The translations under genes and the position numbers were made by a program. 64,000 bases of DNA from Siphonodentalium dalli (lineage: Eukaryota; Mollusca; Scaphopoda; Gadilida; Siphonodentaliidae): assembly GCA_032622095.1 (NCBI GenBank), contig CP136063.1, positions 149,785,379 through 149,849,378 on the forward strand, in the 5' to 3' direction. The first letter of the stretch is position 1, and every line of letters begins with the position of its first letter. Shown in pieces: positions 49,301 through 61,300 of the stretch. Under the pieces are notes generated by a model, which searched no databases, had not been told where the DNA came from, and was given only the letters and a program-made list of their open reading frames with translations.

Positions 49301-52300
49301 ATACAGGTGAGGGGTGTGTCATCATAAACCTGCACATAAAATATGAGCACCATCGGATAAATAAACCAGAGTTGTAACATCGGATACCATGTGTCTATGG
49401 ACAGATGGATGGACAAACAAACAATGGATGGTTGATCCGGACATTGGCATTATGTGTACCATACATGAGCACACCTAAAATGAATAACATAATAATCATT
49501 CACTGTGATAATGCATTCATTATATGACTTAGGTGTCATTACACTATCGATACACCCCCAGGGATCATCTTCCATTCACAAAAAATTTATATGGAATCTA
49601 ATTTTGACAGAAATGAGTGATGGAACATGTTTATTAAACCCTTCAGTGCCAAGTCCGATTTTTGTATCAACAAAAATTGTTTGTTGTTTGTTGATACAAA
49701 AATCCTACTTGGCACTGAAAGGGTTAAACAGGGGTCTGTAAATAGGCTTATTTTGGTTGGTGCTTTAATTGTCTATAAGATTCCAGACTGATTTATGCTA
49801 TCTTGATGACTTGACCTCTGTCGAATCATCGATCGATGGTTTCTTGACGTCCAAATCTGCCAAAATTTCCTCCCTGTTTTGCAATGAATCAGGAAGTGTC
49901 ATGCATGTGAAGCTGTTTTGAAAAACCATAATGGAAAACTTATACTTTTTGTGGCTTATTTTAGAGTATGTTTCATGTTGCTTCATTTCCTGAATTTCCA
50001 TTGAAAAGCACGAACCAGTATTTATACAAATAAGGATGAAAACAGGTTTTTTCTAAATCCTGGTTATGTGATATATTTTCAGGTTGCCACCTTATTGCTG
50101 CAACACATGCCAAAATTGACTGTTATGAAATAAAAAGGTCATAAATCAGTACAAACATAGATATAAGTCAAGCAGACCTGAAGTTTTCCTATGGCTGAAG
50201 CCCAAACCTGGCCTGAATCTCAAATGCATGACAAAATTTAGTGTTGGTTAAATAGACTTGATAATAGTGTAACAATACCTAATCAGGAAACCTTCACGAA
50301 AATTGCTGTATTTTGCTGAGAAAAAACAGTAATATATTAATGAAAGTGTCAATGACACTGCAGCTCAACTTGGAAAGGGAATAATTTAATGTATTACAGT
50401 CAATGGAGCGATTAGGAATGTGGAAAGTTGAATGACTAATACTAGTTTATCAACATGAAGAGATATATATATATAAAAGTAAAATCTAAGATGGTTGCTG
50501 GCGGCTATGTTTTCCAATAAAATTTAAAAACATTTGATAGCTTTAGTCATGCAAAGAGTAAAATCCAAGATGGCAGCCGGCGTCCATGTTTTTTGGCCAA
50601 ATAACCCCAAAATTACTTGTTCCCATCTACATTTCAATATTTTTGTCATATGTAGGTGCTGGGTGGGTGGGGGGGGGGGGGGGGGAGATACTCAGGCCTG
50701 GGTATCTCCCCCCCTGTAGCCCATGCTAATGGATTGATTTTTGAAATCCAAGATGGCCACTGGCAGCCATGTTTTTTTCCCGAATCACCCCAAAATCACT
50801 CGTTCCCATCTATATGTCAATGTCAACAGCTATGACAAATTTTATAATGATCCGACCAAAGGTATGACCTGTAGCCCGTGCTAAAGGAAATTGTTGACAC
50901 ATCACACACGCACACACACACGCACACACAGACGACAAAGCCATGGCAATAGCTCAAACTTTACAAATTAAAGTTGAGCTAAAAATCAATAAATCAGTCA
51001 ATACCTAAATCCATGCAGGTGAAGAAAGCCATAAAGGTGCCAAGATTAACCCAGATAAGAAATATGAGGAAGATCAGTTGAAAAGTTTTTGAATTATTTC
51101 ATCGGATAGCAAGTATCTATGAAATGTGTGGGAAGAGTTAATTCTTTTCTAATTTTCTAAACCAATTAACCAAGCAATACCAAAAAACATACAGGTGAAG
51201 GGCGTGTCATCATAAACCTACATATAAAATATGAACATGATCGGACAACAAATACTTGAGTTATCGCATCAGATAGCACATGTCCATGTGTGGATGAAAA
51301 GTGTTAATAATTTATAAACCGATCCACACCTAACTGATCGGCACCAAAAACTATACAGGTGAGGGGTGTGTCATCATAAACCTGCACATAAAATATGAGC
51401 ACCATCGGATAAATAAACCAGAGTTGTAACATCGGATACCATGTGTCTATGGACAGATGGATGGACAAACAAACAATGGATGGTTGATCCGGACATTGGC
51501 ATTATGTGTACCATACATGAGCACACCTAAAATGAATAACATAATAATCATTCACTGTGATAATGCATTCATAACCCCAAAATTACTTGTTCCCATCTAC
51601 ATTTCAATATTGTTGTCATATGTAGGTGCTGGGTGGGTGGGGGGGGGGGGGAATACTCAGGCCTGGGTATCTCCCCCCCCACCCCAAATTCTTACTCTAT
51701 CAAATTTTGCTCATATAAAGTTAATTTCTCGCCATTTCATAACTATATAAAGCAAATTAAGCAATAAAATCATACGTTTAATTTTTGTCATATGTAGGTG
51801 CTGGGGGGGGGGGGAAATACTCAGGCCTGTGTATCTCCCCCCCCCACCCAAAAATTTTACTCTATAAAATTTTCCTCATGTAAAGTTAATTTCTTGCCAT
51901 TTCATGACTATATAAAGCAAATTAAACGATAGAATCATAAGGTAATATTTTGACATATTTATGCTATTATTGGGTTAAACTTCAAAATAACCAAAACAAA
52001 ATAAAAATTTAATAGTTTTCTCGGAATTTCTTACCATAATAATATAAAATGAAAGTGTCAATGACACTGTAGCTCAACTTTGTAAAGAAGGTAATTTGTT
52101 TGTGATTGGCAATGAATAGAGAGATTAAAAAGGAGTGTAAAAAATGAGCAGTAAAGGATTTAGTCATACACAGAGTAAAATCCAAGATGGCAGCTGGCGG
52201 CCATGTTTTTTGTCCGAATGACCCCAAAATGACTCTTTCCCATCTACATTCCAATTTCAACAGCCATGAAAAATTTCATGATGATCAGACTAAAGGTACG

Positions 52301-55300
52301 ACCTGTAGCCCGTGCTAAAGGATTTAGTCATACAAAGAGTAAAATCCAAGATGGCTGCTGGTGGCCATGTTTTATGGCCGAATGACCCCATTATGACTCG
52401 TTCCCATCTACATGTCATTATTAACATCCATGAGAAATTTTATGATTATAAAACTGAAGATACGACCTGTAGCTTAAAGGATTTAGTCATACAAAGAGTA
52501 AAATCCAAGATGGCTGTTGGCGGCCATGTTTTTTGTCCGAATGACCCCAAAATGACTCTTTCCCCATCTACATGTCAATATTAACATCCCTGACAAATTT
52601 TATGATGATCACACTAAATGTACGACCTGTAGCCCGTGCTAAAGAATTTAGTCGTACAAAGAGTAAATCCAAGATGGCTGCCATGTTTTTTGGCCGAATG
52701 ACCCCAAAATGACTCGTTCCCATCTACATACTGTTAACATTCATTTTATGATGATCAGACTAAAAGTACGACCTGTAGCCCGTGCTAAGTGATTTAGTCA
52801 TACAAACAGTAAAATCAAAGATGGCTGCTGGCGGCCATGTTTTTTGGCCAAATGACCTCAAAATGACTCGTTCCCATCTACATGTCATTGTTAACATCCA
52901 TGACAAATTTTATGATGATCAGACTAAAGGTACGACCTGTAGCCCGTGCTAAAGGATTTAGTCATACAAAGTGTAAAACACAAGATGGCTGATGCGGCCA
53001 TGTTTTTTGGCCTAATGACCCCAAAATTACTCGTTCCCATCTACATGTCAATATTAACATCCAAGACAAATTTCATGATGATCAGACGAACAGTACGACC
53101 TGTAGCCCATGCTAATGGATTGAATTTTGAAATAAAAGATGGCCACTGGCGGCCATGTTTTTCATACGAATATATGACTCATTCCCATCTACATGCCATT
53201 GTTAACATCCATGACAAATTTTATGATGATCAAACTAAAGGTACGACCTGTAGCCCGTGCTAAAGGATTTAGTCATACAAACTGTAAAATCCAAGATGGC
53301 TGCTGGCGGCCATGTTTTTTGGCTGAATGACCCCAAAATGACTCGTTCCCATCTACATGTCATTATTAACATTAATGATAAATTTTATGATGATCAGACT
53401 AAAGGTACGACCTGTAGCCCGTGCTAAAGGATTTAGTCATACAAAGAGTAAAATTCAAGATGGCTGCTGGCGGCCATATGTTTTTCGGCCGAATGACCCC
53501 AAAATGACTCGTTCCCATCTACATGTCATTGTTAACATCCATGACAAAATTTATGATGATCAGACTAAAGGTACGACCTGTAGCCTGTGCTAAAGGATTT
53601 AGTCACACAAAGAGTAAAATCCAAGATGGCTGCTGGTGGCCATGTTTTTGGGCCGAATGACCCCAACATTACTCGTTCCCATCAACATGTCATTGTTAAC
53701 ATCCATGAAAATTTTTATGATGATCAGACTAAAGGTACGACGACCTGTAGCCCGTGCTAAAGAATTTAGTCATACAAAGAGTAAAATCCAAGATGGCTGC
53801 TGGCGCAATGTTTTTTGGTCGAATGACCCCAAAATTACTCGTTCCCATCTACATGTCAATATTAACATCCATGTCAAATTTCATGATGATCAGACCTGTG
53901 GCCCGTGCCCGTGATAATGAAATAAATTTTGAAACCAAAGATGGCCACTGGCGGCCATGTTTTTTGTCGGAATGACCCCAAAATGACTCGTTCCCATCTA
54001 CATTCCATTTCCAACAGCCATGACAAATTTCATGATGATCAGACTAAAGGTACGACCTGTAGCCCGTGCTAAAGGATTTAGTCATACAAGATGGCTGCTG
54101 GCGGCCATATTTTTTGCCCGAATGACCCAAAAATGACTCATTCCCATCTACATGTCATTGTTAACATCCATGACTAATTTTATGATGATCCGACCAAAGG
54201 TACGACCTGTAGCACGTGTCAAAGGATTTAGTCATGCAAAGAGTAAAATCTAAGATGGCTGCCGGCGGCCATGTTTTTTGGCCAAATGACCCCAAAATTA
54301 CTCGTTCCCATCTACATGTCAATATTAACATCCATGACAAATTGCATGACAATAAGACGAACAGTACGGCCTGTAGCCCGTGCTAATGGATTGAATTTTG
54401 AAATTCAAGATGGCCGATGGCGGCCATGTTTTTTTTCCTAATGATCCCAAAATGACTCGTTCCCATCTACATGTCAATGTCAACATCCATGACAAATTTC
54501 ATAATAATCGGACCAAAGGTACAAACTGTAGCCCGTGCTAAAGGAAATTGTTGACGAATCACACACGCACACACACACAGACGACGGATACCAAGCCATG
54601 GCAATAGCTCAAACTTTACAAAGTAAAGTTGAGCTAATAAGTGAGGGAAAAAAATGTACGAGTGGGGGGCCAAGATACCCAGGGGGGGAGATATCGTGTT
54701 ACACCGGTCTAAATGTTGATGTCAACAGCTATGACAAATTTCATAATGATCCGACCCAAGATACGACCTGTAGCCTGTATTGTTGACGCATCACATACCC
54801 ACGCACACACGGACGACAAAGCCATGGCAATAGCTCAAACTTTACAAAGTAAAGTTGAGCTAATAAAGTGTTATTACCTGCTGTGTTCTATGTTTTATTG
54901 CTGGTGCTCCATATGAAGGATTCTCCACTTCATCTCTAAGGCAAGGATGTGCTAGTACTTCGGTTTCAACAGATTTAACATGCTCTAAAATGGCACACAA
55001 CATACTTATTTATATGAAAGTGTCAATGACACTGTAGCTCAACTTAGGTAGGGGAATAATTTAATGGTTGACAGTAAATGGAGGAATAGGAAAGGTGCTA
55101 ATTGAAATGTCTAACATATGCCAAAGGATTTATTCATGCAAAGAGTAACATCCAAGATGGCTGCTGGTGGCCATGTTTTTTGGCCAATTGACCCAAAAGG
55201 ACTCGTTCCCATCTACGTGTCATTGTTAACATCCATGACAAATTTCATGAAGATCTGACCAAAGCTATGACCTGTAGCCCGCGCCAAAGGATTTAGTCAT

Positions 55301-58300
55301 GCAAAGAGTAAATTCCAAGATGGCTGCTGGCGGCCATGTTTTTCAGCCGATCGACCCCAAAATCCTATTTTCATAGGTATAATATATATTTCCTATAGTA
55401 GACACTTACACACTGAACTATATGGTTTACCCTCACTTGCGTGTTTGTCCAGACGTATATAAGGAACCTCTTTCCGTTAATAATCAAAAACGGTACGAAA
55501 TATCTTGAGTACAAATTTTTAAATTAAATTTTTTAACCGGAAGTGACTTCCTTGACCTTCTGTCAGTCTCGTGTCACGTGTACCTTACCTACAAATTGGA
55601 TTGTGCAGGTAAGATAGATCTTTTTCTCGGTGCATCTTGATGACGGTTGTACGAGTGCGCGGGGTGGGCCGGGAGGGCCCTGAGAGTTCAGTGTGTAAGT
55701 GTCTACTATAGGAAATATATATTATACCTATGAAAAAAGGATATTTCCTACAGAGACACGTTACACACTGAACTATATGGTAGAATGCAAGCCCAGGAGG
55801 TGGCCACGAGACTGAGAATATAAACTAATATAAACTAATCCTAAAGAAAACAAAAGAACCTGGTAGGAGATGGTGCATGATGAATTAAAAACAAAATTAA
55901 TCTAATGAGAAACCACTTGTTGAGCAGCAACAAGCGGACCTAAGCGGTAGATTGAATCTGACTGGAGATCTCGAAGGTAGAAGGAAGAGAATGTGGAAGG
56001 TTGAGACCAATATGCGGCCGACATGATATCACGAAGAGCCACAGAGTTCTGATATGCCCAAGAAGCAGAAATTGCCCTAACCTCGTGAGCTCGGATATTG
56101 AGCAAATGTCTGTGATGAGGAGCAATTTCCTCATAGGCCATAAGTATGACACGTTTTATCCAGCGTGAAATCGCTCGTTTTGAAATGTCTCTGAAGCGGG
56201 TGGCGAGAGAAAGGAAGAGACGAGACTGACCTCGCCTTCTGACCTTTGATCTACGAATGTAAATTCTGAGGGCTCGAACGGGACAAAGATGAGAGTCGCT
56301 ATCAGGGGGCAGTGCTGGAATTCGAATGACTGAGGGATATTTAGTTGGAAGCTGAGTCTTAGCTAAAAACCCTGGACAAGGAAGAAGCTCTGCAGCCGTT
56401 GATGATATCCGTAGAAATTCATCCTTCACTGACAGGGCATGGAGTTCGCTCACACGTCTAGCTGATGCGAACGCTAAGAGAAACACTGTTTTTAAAGTGA
56501 GGTTGGTGTAAGAGCAGAGATTCAATGGTTCAAATGCAGCCCCCCCCCCAAGAAAGGTCAAAACCCATCCCAAATTCCATTGAGGTGAAAAGGAACGGCT
56601 ACGAGGCCTTGATAGAGAAAAGCTAGAAAGTAGGTCTGACAACACCTGGCACTTTCCAATCCATGTTAAACCGTCATGACTGAATGTCCGGGACAACATC
56701 GACCGATATCCCTTAATTGTAGCTGGGGAGAGATTCTTATCATCGAACAAAAATTGCAAAAATTGTGTGATTGACCTGCGAGAGGGATTAGAAAAATCAG
56801 CACCAGTGGAAACACACCATGTAGTATAAATATTCCAACGAGCATGATAGAGCTTCATAGTGGACGCCCTCCTTGACTTAGTAAGGCTCTCCACGACTGA
56901 TCGGGAAAAACCCCGTTTCCTGAGACAGGACCGGATAAAAGCCAAGCGTGTAAGAGGAGACCTGCTGGATGAGGGTGCGGAACCAAAGGAACGCCTTGAC
57001 CGATGAGGTCGATGTGTGTTGTCGGTAGTCTGACTGGAGGGACCAGAAGCAACGGACGCAACATTGTTGTCCACGAACGCGTCGGATCGAGGGGACAGAC
57101 GAGGAGCACTTTGCACCGTGATGACCCTATTTTCCGAAGTACATGAGGTACCAGGGAAGCTGGAGGGTATGCATACGCAAAGATGTCGTTCCAAGAGACA
57201 GACAGTGCATCCACTGCTGATGCCAGTGGATCGGGACAAGGAGAGATGAAATTTGTTAACTTCGCATTGAAGCGAGTTGCGAATAGGTCGATCTCCGGCT
57301 GCCCCCATAAGAGACAGAGACGGTGAAAAATCTGTGGATTGAGAGACCATTCGGTCGTAATTACTTTTCCCCGTCAGGACAGGCTGTCGGCTATTACATT
57401 GAGAGACCCCGGTATATGACGAATTTGTAGTAGGATTCGATGATCCTGACACCACTGGAGCAGTTGAAGAGTCAGGGCACACAACTGAGTTGAGTGGGTC
57501 CCCCCTTGCTTCCTGATATAGCTGACCACTGTGGAGTTGTCTGACAGAACAAGAACAGTTTGACCCGTTAACAGAAGTTGCCAATGGTGTATTGAACAGA
57601 TCACTGCCATCATTTCTTTGATATTGATGTGAGATGAGGACAGATGACTCGGCCATATGCCCGAAACCGTCTGATGTGCCGGAAGCAACACCCCGCCCCA
57701 ACCCTGAGAGCTGGAGTCGGTTGTCAGGGTTAGGGTAGGGAACACTTTGTTGAGTGGAATTCCTGATTGTAACCACAGCAGAGATGTCCACTGGGCAATG
57801 TGGAGAGCAATTTTCCCGGTGACCGGAATCTGGGTCTCCAAATGATCGTGAGCCATATGCCAGTGTGCAAGGAGATGCAGTTGTAGCGGCCGCAGACGAG
57901 CACGACCAAGATGAATTAATTCGCTGGCGGCATTTGCCAGCCCCAATAACCTCATGAAGCTGCGTGCTGTGACTGAGTTTTGGCGGAGCGTCCAAAGAGC
58001 CTGAGTCCGAACTATTTCGGCTCTCTGGAGTGGTAGTGAGACCAGATCCATGTTTGTTTGAAAAAACATCCCTAGATGTATAAAATTCTGAGAAGGGAGC
58101 AGACTGGACTTCTCCCAGTTGACAAGAAATCCCAGGGCACCCAGAAGGTGAACTAGGGATTGCAGGTCGGTTGCTAAAATTGATGGGTTGTTGTGGTTTA
58201 GATATAGATCGTCCAGATACCCCATGACGACAGAAGACGCTGTTTTCCTGAAAAAAGCGAGGACAGACTCCATTGTGCGACAAAATGCCCAAGGGCTGAG

Positions 58301-61300
58301 ATTTAGTCCGAACGGGACTGTTCGATATTGGTATATCTTTTTCCGATAAGAAAAGCGGAGGTACCGTCGAGAAGCCTGTTGAATCAACAGATGACTGTAA
58401 GCGTCCTGTAATTCGACACTCACTCCATAAGAGTGAGGTAGGGTCGCCGCTCTGACTGTCTTTGCCGTATCCATAGAAAAGTGGGGAGGATTGAGAAACC
58501 GGTTCAAAGCAGACAGATCTATCACTGGACGGAATTTTCCGTTTGGTTTCTTGACCAGGAACAGCCTTGAATAAAACCCGGGACTGTTCTGGTTGTACAC
58601 TTCTTCCACAGCCTGTTTTGTGACTAGTTCTGAAATGACTTGATCCAACAAATGTGCCTTGATTTTGTCGCGTGGCACTGTGGTCGGTGTTGGATAAGTA
58701 GTCAGTGGAGGGGGGGGGACTCGAAAACCAGAAAGAGACCCCTGGAGACTATGTTTTCCAGCCATGGGTTCTTGTGAAACAATGGCTGCCATGCCTCGGC
58801 ATGAAGTGAAAGTCGCCCCCCGACCACCGGACTTACTACAGGCTGCGGATGTAGGGCGTCAAAAACGACGCTGAGAGGAACGGGTTCTAGACCTCGATCC
58901 TCTAGCTCGAGCAGTGAAGTAACCTTTACCTGACCTCTCGGTAGGAGTGTAGGTAGGAGTGTATTGGGAGGCAGAATATCCTGAAGCTTGTCGAGCATTG
59001 TCAACCATTTTATGAGCATTAGCTTGAAGCTCATACTGGCGCTGTGCCACCGGTATTGGTTGAGAGGAAGGAGGATATGGAAGGTTATATGACAACTCTG
59101 GGTTAGCTGACACTGGCGGACCTGAGAGTCTCACTCTCTTGCGCTCTCCTGAATGCACGACACTCTGTCTGCGCTTATGCGTGGCTTTAGCCTTGGCATC
59201 ATTGAAGCGTTTTGGGGCGCCATACTGTGCCTCAGTAGCGAGTGTTTCGCGTAGATCTGCTAATTTGTTATTGAACAAACTCTTGCTACCCACTGGTTCC
59301 CTTACAAGCATATCTTTATGATGTGGTCTTAGAACCTGGCTATGCTGTAGAGATGCTGACCGCAGTATCACCTCCAGGTTGTGATGTATAAGTACAGTGC
59401 TAGACATGGCATGAGATATGCATCTAGAGAGAACTTTCGAGAGATCCTTTATATCTCCAACCCGATCCGGGTGAGCTCCCATATAAATTGCAGACGAGGA
59501 GAGATCAGCTAATGAAAGAGCCTTGATGACATCCTTATTTACCATTTGAAGATTCTGATATTGTTTTATAGTAAAAGAAACATCTCTTGGAAGGGATGCG
59601 CCGATAGAGGCGGCATCCTTATCTAACTGTGGTAGTTTTTCTAATGGAATGGGAGCTCCTTCCGAATTATACCACTGCCTGTCAAACCCTGTAGAAGTTC
59701 GATTTCAGTGAATTGGCAGTTTATCACCCCACTGAGTATTTGCTTCACTGAGCAGGTCATTATAATGGTTGAACGTGGAAGCTACTAACGGAGATTGTGG
59801 TAGCGACTTTCTCTCAGAAACAGCGGGCTCGCCTAGCATGCCGTCAACACTGGAGGTGATACAAGGTTTTGTAACATGTTGTGGAGTAGGACATAGTTCG
59901 GAAGGAAGAAGCTTGGAGATCAGATCTACAGTAGATTGGAAATCACGATCTAAAGCCTCTACCGTACCGATGCCAGACTGCGAAGACTGGAAGGACCCAC
60001 AGTCTGACGTATCTTGCGCAGACGCGTCGTCATCAAAAGCCTCAGACGCCTTGGGGTGTAAGGATATCGTGTCGCTCTCTGCCCTAGCGTAGGAACGACC
60101 TGCAGAGTCCGAAATGGACGACAAAACAGTGGAGGGAGGCCCACCCTGGCGATGGCTCGATCGAGGGGTAAACTCATCGGCATGGGGATTTAAGTTACTG
60201 CCAACTACCTGAGTGGAAGGCTGAGAACCTGAGTTCCAATTCGGAGTCCAGGGTGGACATGGAGAACCCCATGGCCAAAACGGGGTTGAATAACCGAAAG
60301 GGGGTGGAGCCATCGGACCGGGGTGAGACCCCCCCCCCCTGCAGGTGGTCCCGACCAAGCTGAATGTCCTGTCCAAGCAGGTTGTTGGGTAGAGGCCATT
60401 GAACCATAACCCCAAGACGGCTGAGAGGTAGGCAAGGCCGTGTCTTTATATAGATCGTGACCAAGGGGACCGGACTCGCTACCTCGATGGGTAGTGCCAA
60501 TGCCCTGCGCCGAAGTTGCCGTAGGCTTTTCCGCCGGTGTCGTTAAATTCGCACGCGATTTGGCAACTTCAGCACACAGAACCGCTTGTGCCGGTGGGGG
60601 ACAAAATGTCCTGGGGGTCCCAAGTACCCCTGCATCTCCACCGGTCACTCCCCCAATAATTGATTTAACCGCCGAGGCGTAATCTGGGGAGCGTGAGCTG
60701 TTCCTACCCGAGAACTGATCCGGACCAATTAATTTTGAAGAAGCAAGACCGTCCACGAAGAAAAAACGTGAACGTACCCAGCTTTTGCAAACTTTGCAAC
60801 GGTTATCCGGTGCGCAATCTGCGCACCGAACACACGGAATGTGATCATTAAATTCCGCTTTTGCCGCGTTGCAGACTAAACAAGACATGATAACTATTTA
60901 TTTTTGTTGAAAAAAAAGTTATGTTTTTTGAGGACTTCCCTTAATACGTCCGACTAGGACCACGTATAACGAGAAAAAGATCTATCTTACCTGCACAATC
61001 CAATTTGTAGGTAAGGTACACGTGACACGAGACTGACAGAAGGTCAAGGAAGTCACTTCCGGTTAAAAAATTTAATTTAAAAATTCGTACTCAAGATATT
61101 TCGTACCGTTTTTGATTATTAACGGAAAGAGGTTCCTTATATACGTCTGGACAAACACGCAAGCGAGGGTAAACCATATAGTTCAGTGTGTAACGTGTCT
61201 CTGTAGGAAATATAACTCGTTCCGATCTACATGTCATTGTTAACATCCATGAGAAATTTCATGACAATCAGACGAACAGTACGGCCTGTAGCCCAAAGGA

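Larger units (their letters stand above)
55364..61214 (-). mobile_element. DIRS-type tyrosine-recombinase retrotransposon, near full length
   Basis: About 5.85 kb. Inverted terminal repeats of ~245 bp (55386-55629 and 60970-61214), an internal complementary region (55685-55783), and minus-strand frames in the order gag-like, RT/RNase H, tyrosine recombinase. Flanks join as one uninterrupted pearl core (GACCCCAAAAT | ACTCGTTCC) with no target-site duplication, as expected for recombinase-mediated integration of a circular intermediate. Runs in the same direction as TRMT13, within its intron 54985-63165. Confidence 0.92.

Noticed and set aside
55902-58292. The full 796-codon frame as one protein
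   Set aside because: Roughly its first 400 codons overlap the RT/RNase H frame in another register and look like a Ser/Pro-rich shadow. Only the C-terminal recombinase part has family motifs.
59705-60183. Plus-strand and alternative minus-strand frames within the gag-like region (59769-60092, 59959-60183, 60494-60682)
   Set aside because: They are antisense or off-register to the frame that continues the element's protein and have no independent support.
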